Counted from the stretch's first letter, positions 25,227 through 33,183 are shown. The stretch: 41,562 nt of DNA from Bacteroidales bacterium UBA3143 (GCA_002364735.1 DEZB01000047.1:1031-42592); one strand, 5' to 3'. The notes: a model not told the origin generated them from the letters alone. Program-made: numbers and translations.

Positions 25227-25814
25227 ATGGCTAAAAATATAAAAGTATTAATTAATGGAATTGTTAAAGACAATCCAGTATTTGTTCTTCTATTGGGTAT
25301 GTGTCCTGCGCTTGCAACTACCAGTTCTGCAATAAATGGTATGAGCATGGGACTTGCAACAATGTTTGTGTTGGTATGCTCAAATATTGTAGTTTCGTTA
25401 CTTAAGAATTTTATTCCAGACTTAGTTCGAATTCCTTCATTTATTGTCATAATTGCTACGTTTGTTACTATTGTCGAAATGGTTATGAATGCATATCTTC
25501 CTGCATTAGCTGACAGCTTAGGCATATTTATTCCTCTGATTGTGGTGAACTGTATAGTATTAGGTCGCGCTGAGGCCTTCGCAGCAAAAAACAATGTTTT
25601 ATCCTCTCTATTTGATGGGGTAGGCATAGGACTGGGCTTCACGTTAGCGCTTACATTGTTAGGGCTAACACGTGAGTTTTTAGGATCGGGGAAAATGTTT
25701 TCTATATCTATCTTTCCCGAAAATTTTGGAGCAACACTTTTTGTTCTTGCTCCAGGTGCTTTTATTGCTTTGGGTTATCTTGTAGCGATGTTCAATAAAT
25801 TGCAGCGCAAGTAA
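25227..25814 (+). CDS. rnfE: Rnf complex membrane subunit RnfE
   Basis: One of the two homologous six-helix membrane subunits (RnfA/RnfE, NqrD/NqrE family) that form the ion pathway and hold an Fe-S centre between them. The 195 residues include VFVLLLGMCPALATTSSAING, with the Cys-Pro conserved in a half-helix, and FIPLIVVNCIVLGRAEAFA, with the second conserved Cys. Together with rnfA it completes the membrane core. It is followed by a 35-nt gap. Confidence 0.94.
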   Translation: MAKNIKVLINGIVKDNPVFVLLLGMCPALATTSSAINGMSMGLATMFVLVCSNIVVSLLKNFIPDLVRIPSFIVIIATFVTIVEMVMNAYLPALADSLGIFIPLIVVNCIVLGRAEAFAAKNNVLSSLFDGVGIGLGFTLALTLLGLTREFLGSGKMFSISIFPENFGATLFVLAPGAFIALGYLVAMFNKLQRK

Positions 25815-25849
25815 GAAGAATAATATAAATACATTATATAAAACACATT

Positions 25850-26431
25850 ATGGAATACATTGGAATTATTATAGTAGCTATATTTGTCAATAATGTTGTG
25901 TTAGCTCAATTCTTAGGTATTTGTCCTTTCTTGGGAGTTTCCAAAAAAGTAGATACTGCTATAGGAATGAGTGCAGCTGTTACGTTTGTTCTTACAATTG
26001 CCACAATAGTTACTTTTTTGTTGCAAAAAGGTCTTTTAGAGCCCTTCGGATTAGAGTATCTGCAAACCATTACATTTATTTTGGTGATTGCATCGTTGGT
26101 TCAAATGGTTGAGATTATTATAAAAAAAGTTTCTCCCCCTTTGTACCAAGCATTAGGTGTATTCTTACCATTAATCACAACTAACTGTGTCATTTTAGGG
26201 GTTGCTATATTGGTAATTCAAAAAGATTTTACACTATTATCGTCAGTAATATATGCAGTGGCAACAGCAGCAGGATATGCACTGGCATTAATTATATTTT
26301 CTACTATTCGCGAGCAACTGTCACTAACAAAAGTCCCTAAATCAATGCAAGGAGTGCCGATAGCATTGATAACTGCAGGAATATTAGCTATGGCATTTAT
26401 GGGATTCTCAGGAATAGATCAAGTTTTTTAG
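25850..26431 (+). CDS. rnfA: Rnf complex membrane subunit RnfA
   Basis: Second six-helix membrane subunit of the ion-pumping core. The 193 residues carry NNVVLAQFLGICPFLGVSKK near the N-terminus and FLPLITTNCVILGVAIL in the middle, the RnfA versions of the Cys-bearing half-helices. The order B-C-D-G-E-A places A last, the usual Bacteroidetes and clostridial arrangement with a displaced B. The complex couples ferredoxin oxidation to NAD+ reduction and exports Na+ or H+; the ion cannot be told from sequence here. Confidence 0.94.
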   Translation: MEYIGIIIVAIFVNNVVLAQFLGICPFLGVSKKVDTAIGMSAAVTFVLTIATIVTFLLQKGLLEPFGLEYLQTITFILVIASLVQMVEIIIKKVSPPLYQALGVFLPLITTNCVILGVAILVIQKDFTLLSSVIYAVATAAGYALALIIFSTIREQLSLTKVPKSMQGVPIALITAGILAMAFMGFSGIDQVF

Positions 26432-26472
26432 CAAGAGAATCAATTCATTGTAAGCTATTTTGTCTAAACTAC

Positions 26473-26505
26473 TTGCATTTAATTGAGAAAAATGTTTTAT
26501 CTTTG
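26473..26505 (+). promoter_or_regulatory. Promoter of rpsU
   Basis: TATCTTTG (26498-26505) followed by CAC is a perfect -7 element. TTG at 26473-26475 may be the -33 box, though the 22-nt spacing is long. Transcription would start about 185-190 nt before the rpsU ATG. Confidence 0.65.
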
Positions 26506-26700
26506 CACGCTTAATGATAGAGGGGAGGTTATAGAAACATTCGGGACATACTGTAATACATATAATTATACTCGAAATACTGCGCTATAGAATGGTCGCA
26601 GAAAGAAAACTTTGCTCTACAGTATGGTGAGTTTTAGCTACAAGTTAATATGGAAATATAATCTCAGTAATAAGAAAACAAAAACAATAAAATACTTAAT
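26506..26700 (+). promoter_or_regulatory. Long structured 5' leader of rpsU
   Basis: The leader is unusually long for a 63-codon gene. GGGGAGGTT, a Shine-Dalgarno-like string, lies at 26522-26530 with no start codon at a usable distance. ATACTGTA (26548-26555) is the reverse complement of TACAGTAT (26618-26625). Inside that, CTGCG (26580-26584) pairs with CGCAG (26597-26601). No frame of note is present. A cis-acting element responding to bS21 or ribosome state is a reasonable inference but is not shown. Confidence 0.5.
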
Positions 26701-26892
26701 ATGATAATTGTACCATTAAAAGAGGGCGAAAATATTGAACGCGCGCTCAAAAAATTCAAAAGAAAATTTGAAAGAACTGGTGTTGTGAAAGAACTACGCA
26801 AGCGCCAAGCATTTATTAAACCATCTGTTGACAGACGCAAGAAAAAACAGCATGCTGTTTATGTTCAACAAATGCAAGAAGACGAGGATTAA
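26701..26892 (+). CDS. rpsU: Small ribosomal subunit protein bS21
   Basis: A 63-residue, strongly basic protein beginning MIIVPLKEGENIERALKKFKR, typical of bS21. It binds the 30S platform near the 3' end of 16S rRNA. Published work on Flavobacterium reports that bS21, with bS18 and bS6, hides the anti-Shine-Dalgarno sequence in Bacteroidetes ribosomes. That fits the general lack of Shine-Dalgarno sequences in this window. Directly before its own ATG there is only A/T-rich sequence. Confidence 0.96.
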   Translation: MIIVPLKEGENIERALKKFKRKFERTGVVKELRKRQAFIKPSVDRRKKKQHAVYVQQMQEDED

Positions 26893-26925
26893 TTTGCTCA
26901 ATTGAATTTTTTTTTCTTATCTTCG
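26893..26925 (+). promoter_or_regulatory. Candidate internal promoter for the recombinase gene
   Basis: TTTG (26893-26896), 21 nt, then TATCTTCG (26918-26925), one mismatch from the -7 consensus. It lies in the 52-nt gap between rpsU and the recombinase. A T-run at 26908-26915 after the palindrome TCAATTGA could alternatively be a weak terminator. Confidence 0.45.
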
Positions 26926-26944
26926 TAGTCAATACAGTTGACTT

Positions 26945-27826
26945 ATGTGGAAAGAAAAATATATAAAATATCTCCGATATGAAAAGAAATGCTCTTCTCA
27001 TACGGAGATTTCTTATTTTAAAGATCTCACACAGTTTCAAGAGTTTATTGAACAAAGTCAAGGTCATTTTGATCCAAAAGAAGTAGATCCTGATTTAATT
27101 CGTATCTGGATATCAACTCTTATGGAGAAAGGCTTGAAAGCTACTACTGTAAATAGAAAGCTGAGTTGCGTCAAATCATTTTATAAGTTTTTACAAAAAA
27201 AAGAGGTTGTTGATTTGAATCCTGCATTTTATGTTGGTGGTCCAAAGATAGAAAGAAAACTCCCTAATTTTGTGAAACATTCTGACATGATGGATGTGCT
27301 CTCGCCTGATTTATTTTCAAATGACTTTGAGGGAATAAGAAATTTGTTTCTTATTGAACTTCTTTATGCGACAGGTATGCGTAGAGAAGAAGTTATAGCA
27401 CTAAAAGATGTTGAGATAGATATAAATGCTAATTCATTTATTGTTCATGGTAAGGGGAATAAAGATAGGATGATACCTTTTGGAGATAATCTAAAGCGAC
27501 ACTTGTTGGAATATATCGAAATTAGAAATAAAGAAATAGAAAACAGGAGTCCCTATTTGTTTGTTAGAAAGAATGGAAAGAAGATGTTCCCTATGATGGT
27601 TTATACAATTGTAAATAAGCATTTATCGGGAATAAAGACACTTTCGGTAAAAAGTCCTCATGTTCTAAGACACTCGTTTGCAACAGTTATGCTAAATAAT
27701 GGAGCTGATATAAATGCAATAAAAAAAATGTTGGGACATGCCAGTCTTTCATCTACTCAAGTTTATACACATGTGACTTTTAAAGAGCTAAAAAAAGTAT
27801 ATGATAACGCTCATCCGCGAGCATAA
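26945..27826 (+). CDS. xerC: Tyrosine recombinase, XerC/XerD type
   Basis: Site-specific recombinase, probably for chromosome dimer resolution at dif. The 293 residues comprise an N-terminal SAM-like core-binding domain (about 1-90) and a catalytic domain. The catalytic set is complete: R146 (ATGMRREE), H239-x-x-R242 (HVLRHSF), H265 (GHASL) and nucleophile Y274 (VYTHV). Size and compactness match chromosomal Xer rather than transposon integrases. Its fixed place between rpsU and hpf also argues for a core gene. Whether it is the XerC or XerD partner cannot be decided here. Confidence 0.92.
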   Translation: MWKEKYIKYLRYEKKCSSHTEISYFKDLTQFQEFIEQSQGHFDPKEVDPDLIRIWISTLMEKGLKATTVNRKLSCVKSFYKFLQKKEVVDLNPAFYVGGPKIERKLPNFVKHSDMMDVLSPDLFSNDFEGIRNLFLIELLYATGMRREEVIALKDVEIDINANSFIVHGKGNKDRMIPFGDNLKRHLLEYIEIRNKEIENRSPYLFVRKNGKKMFPMMVYTIVNKHLSGIKTLSVKSPHVLRHSFATVMLNNGADINAIKKMLGHASLSSTQVYTHVTFKELKKVYDNAHPRA

Positions 27827-27836
27827 AAAAGGAGGG
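27827..27836 (+). promoter_or_regulatory. Strong Shine-Dalgarno sequence for hpf
   Basis: AAAAGGAGGG ends 5 nt before the hpf ATG at 27842 and is the best ribosome-binding sequence in the window. In Bacteroidetes such sequences are rare and are thought to be masked by bS21, whose gene lies two genes upstream. Confidence 0.75.
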
Positions 27837-27841
27837 AATAT

Positions 27842-28141
27842 ATGGAATTAAGAATTCAATCAATTAACTTTGATGCTTCAGAACAATTGAAGGCATTTGC
27901 AAAGAAAAAAGTGGAGAAATTAGAAAGGTATACCGATGAAATTATCCAATCTGAGATGATAATGAAGGTAATTAAACCAGATGCTCCAAATAATAAAGAG
28001 GTTTCAGTGAAGCTAAGTATAAAAAATGGGGATAGCTTTGCAAGCAAGACTACAGACTCATTTGAAGAGTCAATCGACTTATGTGTGGAGGCTTTAGAAA
28101 AGCAAATCTTGCGATCAAAAGAAAAAAAGACAGGTAAATAG
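27842..28141 (+). CDS. hpf: Ribosome hibernation-promoting factor, short form
   Basis: A 99-residue protein of the HPF/YfiA/RaiA family, beginning MELRIQSINFDASEQLKAFAKKKVEKLERY. This beta-alpha-beta-beta-beta-alpha fold binds in the decoding channel of the 30S subunit in slow-growing cells and supports 100S dimer formation or silencing. There is no C-terminal dimerisation extension, so it is the short form. It starts 15 nt after the recombinase stop, with a strong Shine-Dalgarno sequence, so it is likely co-transcribed with rpsU and xer. Confidence 0.93.
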   Translation: MELRIQSINFDASEQLKAFAKKKVEKLERYTDEIIQSEMIMKVIKPDAPNNKEVSVKLSIKNGDSFASKTTDSFEESIDLCVEALEKQILRSKEKKTGK

Positions 28142-28160
28142 AAAAAAAGATGTTGTTTCT

Positions 28161-28191
28161 TTTGGTTATATAAAAAATATATCTACCTTTG
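28161..28191 (+). promoter_or_regulatory. Consensus promoter of the tRNA-tuf cluster
   Basis: TTTG (28161-28164), a 19-nt spacer, and TACCTTTG (28184-28191) match the Bacteroides -33/-7 consensus exactly, including spacing. Transcription would begin just before the first tRNA-Thr. Confidence 0.85.
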
Positions 28192-28244
28192 CGACCGTTT
28201 CTTTGATATTTTAGTTCAGCGATATATTTCGCAAAGGAGATTTG

Positions 28245-28317
28245 CCTCTTTAGCTCAGTTGGCCAGAGCACGTGATTTGTAATCTCGGGGTCGTTGGTTC
28301 GAATCCGACAAGAGGCT
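28245..28317 (+). tRNA. tRNA-Thr (anticodon UGU)
   Basis: The cloverleaf can be drawn: acceptor GCCTCTT/AAGAGGC, D arm GCTC/GAGC, anticodon loop TTTGTAA with TGT at the anticodon position, and T arm GTTGG-TTCGAAT-CCGAC. The anticodon stem CGTGA/TCTCG has one T-T mismatch. Discriminator T; CCA is not encoded. A run of T follows at 28331-28342. Confidence 0.95.
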
Positions 28318-28377
28318 CAAAGTGCTTTCGTTTTTTTTTTTTGAAAAAGATCAATGATCGCAGTTTGTATATACTAA

Positions 28378-28459
28378 GGGCAGTTACCAGAGTGGACAAA
28401 TGGGGCTGACTGTAACTCAGCTGGCTACGCCTACGGTGGTTCGAATCCATCACTGCCCA
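28378..28459 (+). tRNA. tRNA-Tyr (anticodon GUA)
   Basis: Acceptor GGGCAGT/ACTGCCC with discriminator A; anticodon stem GCTGA/TCAGC around CTGTAAC, giving GTA. The long variable arm (about 28424-28435) identifies a class II tRNA, as expected for bacterial tRNA-Tyr. Length 82 nt. Confidence 0.96.
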
Positions 28460-28520
28460 CTTTTTATACAATGTCCAAAACACTTAACAGAGTTTGATCT
28501 GTTATCTGCAATGGATGAAT

Positions 28521-28593
28521 GCGGAAGTAGCTCAGTTGATAGAGCATTAGCCTTCCAAGCTGAGGGTCGCGGGTTTGAGCCCCGTCTTCCGCT
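28521..28593 (+). tRNA. tRNA-Gly (anticodon UCC)
   Basis: Acceptor GCGGAAG/CTTCCGC, D arm GCTC/GAGC, anticodon stem TTAGC/GCTGA around CTTCCAA, giving TCC. T arm contains GGGTTTGAGCCCC. Discriminator T, length 73 nt. Confidence 0.96.
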
Positions 28594-28668
28594 CTTTAAG
28601 AGCAAATGATAAGGATGCATTGCGTACGAATTCCTGGAATACAGGATGACTGTTTTCCGCTTTTCAAT

Positions 28669-28740
<72 letters not shown>

Positions 28741-28862
28741 CAGATTTTAAATATCGAAGTTTGAGAATAAGGGAGACTTTATATCTTGAATTTTTGTGTA
28801 TTTAATAAAGATTATAAGAATATAAAACTACAACTTAATTAAACTAATAGAACTTTTTTATT

Positions 28863-30050
28863 ATGGCAAAAGAACATTTTAATCGATCGAAGCCACACGT
28901 TAACATAGGGACTATTGGTCACGTAGACCATGGTAAAACTACTTTGACCGCTGCGATCACAACAGTATTAGCTAAAGCAGGTCTTTCGGAGATTAAATCA
29001 TTCGATTCAATTGATAATGCACCTGAAGAAAAGGAGAGAGGTATAACAATTAACACCTCACACGTAGAGTACACAACAGAAAACCGCCATTATGCTCACG
29101 TTGACTGTCCAGGTCACGCTGACTATGTGAAAAACATGGTAACTGGTGCTGCTCAAATGGATGGAGCAATTATAGTAGTTGCTGCTACTGATGGACCAAT
29201 GCCTCAAACTCGTGAACACATTTTGTTAGCACGTCAAGTAAACGTACCTAAGTTGGTAGTGTTTATGAATAAATGTGACTTAGTTGACGACGAAGAAATG
29301 TTAGAACTTGTTGAAATGGAAGTAAGAGAATTGCTTGAGTTTTATGAATTCGATGGCGATAATACTCCAATTATTCAAGGTTCAGCACTTGGTGCACTTA
29401 ACGGTGATTCTAAGTGGGAAGAAAAAGTTTTAGAATTAATGGATGCTGTTGATACATGGATTCCTATCCCACCACGCGATGTTGATAAACCATTCTTAAT
29501 GCCTGTAGAGGACGTATTCTCTATAACAGGTCGTGGAACTGTAGCAACTGGTCGTATCGAAACTGGTATTATTAAGACAGGTGAAGAGGTTCAAATTATT
29601 GGACTTGGTGCTGCAGGTAAAAAATCTGTTGTTACTGGTGTAGAGATGTTCCGCAAGATTCTTGATGAAGGACAAGCTGGTGATAACGTAGGTTTATTGT
29701 TGCGTGGCATTGATAAAGATAATATCAAACGTGGTATGGTTATCACCCATCCAGGAAAAGTAACTCCTCATACTACTTTTAAGGCTGAGGTTTATATCTT
29801 GAAGAAAGAAGAAGGCGGTCGTCATACTCCTTTCCACCAAAAATATCGTCCTCAATTCTATATCCGTACACTTGATGTTACAGGTGAGATAACACTGCCT
29901 GAAGGTGTAGAGATGGTAATGCCTGGTGATAACGTTACTATTGAAGTGGAACTTATATATCCTGTTGCATGTAACGTTGGCCTTCGTTTTGCAATTCGTG
30001 AAGGTGGACGTACCGTAGGTGCAGGACAAATTACAGAGTTATTGAACTAA
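28863..30050 (+). CDS. tuf: Translation elongation factor Tu
   Basis: GTPase that delivers aminoacyl-tRNA to the ribosome. The 395 residues carry G1 GHVDHGKTT, switch II DCPGHADYVKNM and G4 NKCD, then beta-barrel domains II and III with the conserved PFLMPVEDVFSITGRGTVATGR segment. It lies downstream of four tRNA genes, probably on their transcript, an arrangement common in bacteria. It is followed by its own terminator at 30074-30112, so secE and the genes after it need separate or read-through transcription. Confidence 0.98.
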   Translation: MAKEHFNRSKPHVNIGTIGHVDHGKTTLTAAITTVLAKAGLSEIKSFDSIDNAPEEKERGITINTSHVEYTTENRHYAHVDCPGHADYVKNMVTGAAQMDGAIIVVAATDGPMPQTREHILLARQVNVPKLVVFMNKCDLVDDEEMLELVEMEVRELLEFYEFDGDNTPIIQGSALGALNGDSKWEEKVLELMDAVDTWIPIPPRDVDKPFLMPVEDVFSITGRGTVATGRIETGIIKTGEEVQIIGLGAAGKKSVVTGVEMFRKILDEGQAGDNVGLLLRGIDKDNIKRGMVITHPGKVTPHTTFKAEVYILKKEEGGRHTPFHQKYRPQFYIRTLDVTGEITLPEGVEMVMPGDNVTIEVELIYPVACNVGLRFAIREGGRTVGAGQITELLN

Positions 30051-30073
30051 TAATTTATGAATAAAAAAATCGA

Positions 30074-30112
30074 ATAGTTGGTTATGTATTTTCTTAATCA
30101 ACTATCGTTTTT
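30074..30112 (+). terminator. Terminator between tuf and tRNA-Trp
   Basis: ATAGTTGGTTA (30074-30084) pairs with TAATCAACTAT (30095-30105), with one G-T wobble, and is followed by CG and TTTTT. It is a good intrinsic terminator shape. Confidence 0.75.
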
Positions 30113-30116
30113 ATTC

Positions 30117-30189
30117 ACGGGTCTAGCTCAGCTGGTAGAGCACTGGTCTCCAAAACCAGGTGTCGTGAGTTCGAATCTTACGACCCGTG
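30117..30189 (+). tRNA. tRNA-Trp (anticodon CCA)
   Basis: Acceptor ACGGGTC/GACCCGT with discriminator G; D arm GCTC/GAGC; anticodon stem CTGGT/ACCAG around CTCCAAA, giving CCA. T arm contains GTTCGAATC. It sits between tuf and secE, a common location for tRNA-Trp in bacteria. Length 73 nt. Confidence 0.96.
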
Positions 30190-30207
30190 CAAAATCATTA
30201 ATATTAA

Positions 30208-30399
30208 ATGAAAAAAATAGCTGCATATCTCAAAGACTCTTACACTGAATTGGTTTATAAAGTGTCTTGGCCTTCACGTGAAGAACTTTCCAATAGCTCA
30301 GTTATTGTTATGATTGCTTCCCTAATAATAGCTTTAATTGTATTTGGAATTGATTCTTTATTTGAGTGGACTTTGAAACTTCTCTATGGTATTTTATAA
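30208..30399 (+). CDS. secE: Preprotein translocase subunit SecE
   Basis: A 63-residue single-span form. The conserved amphipathic cytoplasmic helix (SYTELVYKVSWPSREEL) precedes one membrane helix (about 31-51). It clamps SecY in the SecYEG channel. It begins 18 nt after tRNA-Trp and ends 15 nt before nusG, the standard secE-nusG pairing. Confidence 0.95.
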   Translation: MKKIAAYLKDSYTELVYKVSWPSREELSNSSVIVMIASLIIALIVFGIDSLFEWTLKLLYGIL

Positions 30400-30414
30400 T
30401 AATCTGATTAAAGA

Positions 30415-30957
30415 ATGACTGGAACTGGAAAAAAATGGTACGTTTTACGTTCTGTTAGTGGTAAAGAGAATAAAGTCAAAGAGTATCTTGAATCAGAAAT
30501 TCAAAAATCAGATTTAGGGAAGTACATTTCTCAGGTCCTCATACCTACTGAAAAAACTTATGTCGTACGTGCTGGTAAAAAAGTTCTTAAAGAAAGAGCT
30601 TACTTGCCTGGTTATGTTCTGATAGAAGCAGAATTGGTAGGTGAGGTTATTCATGAGCTCAAAAATATCAATTACGTTGCAGGTTTTCTTCCTGACACAG
30701 CTAACCCACAACCTTTAAGAGAGTCTGAAGTCAGACGAATTTTAGGAACAATGGATGAGTTGGAGGAAATAGCAGATGAAATGGATGTAAATTATTACGT
30801 AGGAGAAAATGTTAAGGTAACAAGTGGACCATTTAGTAGTTTTTCTGGAGTAGTAGAAGAGGTAAATGAAGAGAGAAAGAAACTTAAAGTGATGGTTAAA
30901 ATCTTCGGGCGAAAAACGCTCTTAGAATTAGGGTATATGCAAGTTGAAAAAGAATAA
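30415..30957 (+). CDS. nusG: Transcription termination/antitermination factor NusG
   Basis: RNA polymerase-associated elongation factor. The 180 residues comprise the NGN domain (KKWYVLRSVSGKENKVKEYL onward, with LPGYVLIEAEL) and a C-terminal KOW domain (VKVTSGPFSSFSGVVEEVNE). It binds the beta' clamp helices and, through KOW, Rho or ribosomal protein uS10. The length is normal and there are no insertions. A 76-nt gap precedes rplK. Confidence 0.96.
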   Translation: MTGTGKKWYVLRSVSGKENKVKEYLESEIQKSDLGKYISQVLIPTEKTYVVRAGKKVLKERAYLPGYVLIEAELVGEVIHELKNINYVAGFLPDTANPQPLRESEVRRILGTMDELEEIADEMDVNYYVGENVKVTSGPFSSFSGVVEEVNEERKKLKVMVKIFGRKTLLELGYMQVEKE

Positions 30958-31033
30958 AAGTATTTGGTTACGCATTTGCTTAATTGATTCTTTAGAAGTG
31001 TTTCGGAAAACGTAATTAAATTAAATCAAAAAA

Positions 31034-31480
31034 ATGGCTAAAGAAGTTGCTGGACAACTAAAACTACAAATCAAAGGAGGAGCTGCAAATCCATCTCCCC
31101 CAGTAGGACCTGCATTAGGTTCTAAAGGGATTAACATTATGGATTTTTGCAAGCAATTCAATGCCAGAACTCAAGATAAACCAGGAAAGATATTACCAGT
31201 GGTAATAACTTATTATTCTGACAAGTCTTTTGATTTTATAGTAAAGAACCCACCTATTGCGGTTCAATTACTAGAAGCAAGTAAAAAGAAGGGTGGCTCT
31301 GCCGAGCCTAATAGGGTGAAGATAGCTCAAGTATCCTGGGAACAGGTTCAAGCTATTGCTGCTGATAAGATGTCCGACTTAAATTGCTTTGAAATCAAAT
31401 CTGCTATGAAAATGGTTGCAGGAACGGCTCGAAGCATGGGTATAACAGTTAAAGGGAATTTCCCCGAGAATATAGAATAA
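31034..31480 (+). CDS. rplK: Large ribosomal subunit protein uL11
   Basis: A 148-residue protein with the N-terminal proline-rich switch PSPPVGPALGSKGINIMDFC and the C-terminal rRNA-binding domain (GTARSMGI). It forms the GTPase-associated centre with 23S rRNA and the bL12 stalk. In many bacteria uL1 represses this operon by binding the rplK leader; I could not confirm a uL1 site in the 76-nt gap. Confidence 0.97.
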   Translation: MAKEVAGQLKLQIKGGAANPSPPVGPALGSKGINIMDFCKQFNARTQDKPGKILPVVITYYSDKSFDFIVKNPPIAVQLLEASKKKGGSAEPNRVKIAQVSWEQVQAIAADKMSDLNCFEIKSAMKMVAGTARSMGITVKGNFPENIE

Positions 31481-31499
31481 TTAAAACTTCAATTAAAAA

Positions 31500-32216
31500 A
31501 TGAGTAAACTAACAAAAAACAAAAAGTTGGCTTTGAGCAAGATTGAAGAGGGGAAAGTTTATTCTCTGAGAGAAGCATCAGCATTAGTTAAAGAAATAAC
31601 TACTACGAAATTTGATGCATCTGTTGATATCGATGTTCGCTTAGGCGTAGATCCGCGAAAAGCTAATCAAATGGTAAGAGGCGTAGCTTCTCTACCGCAT
31701 GGTACTGGCAAAGAGGTAAAAGTTCTTGTATTATGCTCTCCTGATGCTGAAGATGCAGCTAAAGACGCTGGAGCAGATTATGTAGGATTAGACGAATATA
31801 TAGAAAAAATAAAAGGTGGTTGGACTGATATTGATGTTATAATAACTCAACCTGCTATAATGGGAAAGATTGGAGCACTTGGTCGTATATTAGGACCACG
31901 CGGTTTAATGCCTAATCCCAAAAGCGGCACAGTTACAACTGATGTAGCTCAAGCTGTGAAGGAAGTAAAGCAAGGAAAAATTGACTTCAAAGTAGATAAA
32001 GCTGGTATAATTCACACTTCGGTTGGAAAAGTTTCTTTTACACCTGAGCAAATTAGAGAAAATGCAAAAGAATTTATTCTTACTCTTTTAAGACTCAAAC
32101 CTACTACCGCAAAAGGAACTTATTTTAAAAGTATCTATCTATCAAGCACAATGAGTGCTGGAATAAAGGTAGATCCTAAGTCCATAGAAGAAATTCAAAA
32201 ACAAGAACAAGTGTAA
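31500..32216 (+). CDS. rplA: Large ribosomal subunit protein uL1
   Basis: Protein of the L1 stalk, which moves E-site tRNA, and often a translational repressor of its own operon. The 238 residues include LGVDPRKANQMVRG, LGRILGPRGLMPNPKSGTV and the C-terminal YLSSTMSAGIKVD, all signature segments. It begins 19 nt after rplK and ends 6 nt before rplJ, so any uL10 leader site would have to lie inside this coding region. Confidence 0.97.
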   Translation: MSKLTKNKKLALSKIEEGKVYSLREASALVKEITTTKFDASVDIDVRLGVDPRKANQMVRGVASLPHGTGKEVKVLVLCSPDAEDAAKDAGADYVGLDEYIEKIKGGWTDIDVIITQPAIMGKIGALGRILGPRGLMPNPKSGTVTTDVAQAVKEVKQGKIDFKVDKAGIIHTSVGKVSFTPEQIRENAKEFILTLLRLKPTTAKGTYFKSIYLSSTMSAGIKVDPKSIEEIQKQEQV

Positions 32217-32222
32217 ATATCT

Positions 32223-32735
32223 ATGAAGAAGGAAGATAAAAATAAAATTGTAGATTTGATTGCTTCAACTATTAAGGAATATGAAAACTTCTATTTGACA
32301 GATATCACATCTTTGAATGCTGACAAAACAAGCATACTAAGAAGAGAGTGTCATGAAGAAGACATTAAATTAATGGTGGTAAAAAATACATTACTTCAGA
32401 AAGCGTTTGAGAGTTTAGATGAAAATTATGGAGAAATGGAGCCTATTTTAAAAGGTAATACCGCAATCATGTTTTCTAATGTAGCAAGTGCTCCTGCTAA
32501 ACTTATCGATAAATATAAGAAAAGTAAAGTACCCGCTTTAAAAGGTGCGTACGTCCAAGAAAGCTTTTTTATTGGTGCTGAATATTTACCACAGCTGGTA
32601 TCTATTAAGAGCAAGTCAGAAGTAATTGGAGATATAATTGGGTTGTTACAATCTCCTGCAAAAAATGTTATATCTGCGCTACAATCAGGAGGAAATACCA
32701 TTCATGGTGTTTTACAGACCCTTTCAGAGAGATAA
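32223..32735 (+). CDS. rplJ: Large ribosomal subunit protein uL10
   Basis: Base of the ribosomal stalk. The N-terminal domain binds 23S rRNA (ENFYLTDITSLNADKTSILRR, MVVKNTLLQKAF), and the C-terminal helix binds bL12 dimers. The 170 residues are normal. It starts 6 nt after rplA; this short spacing differs from E. coli, where a long leader carries the autoregulatory site. It is followed by rplL after 48 nt. Confidence 0.96.
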   Translation: MKKEDKNKIVDLIASTIKEYENFYLTDITSLNADKTSILRRECHEEDIKLMVVKNTLLQKAFESLDENYGEMEPILKGNTAIMFSNVASAPAKLIDKYKKSKVPALKGAYVQESFFIGAEYLPQLVSIKSKSEVIGDIIGLLQSPAKNVISALQSGGNTIHGVLQTLSER

Positions 32736-32783
32736 TCAATTTTCAAAACAAAGAATTAATAAACAATTAAAATCATACAAAAA

Positions 32784-33155
32784 ATGGCAGACTTAAAAGA
32801 CTTTGCTGAACAACTGGTAAACTTAACTGTAAAAGAAGTTAATGAACTTGCTGAAATTTTAAAAACAGAATATGGAATTGAACCAGCAGCAGCTGCAGCA
32901 ACTGTTGTTGCCGGTCCTGCAGGTGAAGCCGAAGTAGCAGAACAAACAGCGTTTGATGTTGTACTTAAGGCAGCTGGACAATCTAAATTGGCCGTTGTAA
33001 AACTGGTGAAAGAACTTACCGGTTTAAGCTTAAAAGAGTCAAAAGAAATTGTTGACGCTGCACCCAAAGCTGTAAAAGAAGGAGTTTCTAAAGATGAAGC
33101 TAACACACTTAAAACTCAACTTGAAGAGGCAGGGGCAGAAGTTGAAATTAAATAG
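32784..33155 (+). CDS. rplL: Large ribosomal subunit protein bL12
   Basis: Multi-copy stalk protein that recruits translational GTPases. The 123 residues comprise the N-terminal dimerisation domain, an Ala-rich hinge (AAAAATVVAGPAGEAE) and a C-terminal domain with LAVVKLVKELTGLSLKESK. A hairpin plus T-run follows at 33184-33219, before rpoB, probably giving more rplL than rpoB transcript. Confidence 0.97.
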   Translation: MADLKDFAEQLVNLTVKEVNELAEILKTEYGIEPAAAAATVVAGPAGEAEVAEQTAFDVVLKAAGQSKLAVVKLVKELTGLSLKESKEIVDAAPKAVKEGVSKDEANTLKTQLEEAGAEVEIK

Positions 33156-33183
33156 CATTAGACTGATGTAGAATCAGATTTTG

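Noticed and set aside
26945..27826. Mobile-element or integron integrase
   Set aside because: The recombinase lies in a conserved housekeeping block (rpsU, hpf, tuf) and has the compact size of chromosomal Xer; no attachment-site duplication was found by the adjacent tRNAs.
28400..28609. 69-codon frame across tRNA-Tyr and tRNA-Gly
   Set aside because: It consists mostly of tRNA gene sequence; apparent peptides over tRNA genes are a known annotation artefact.
32756..33106. 116-codon minus-strand frame opposite rplL
   Set aside because: Its Ala/Ser-rich sequence is the complement of the Ala-rich bL12 hinge and is not a gene.
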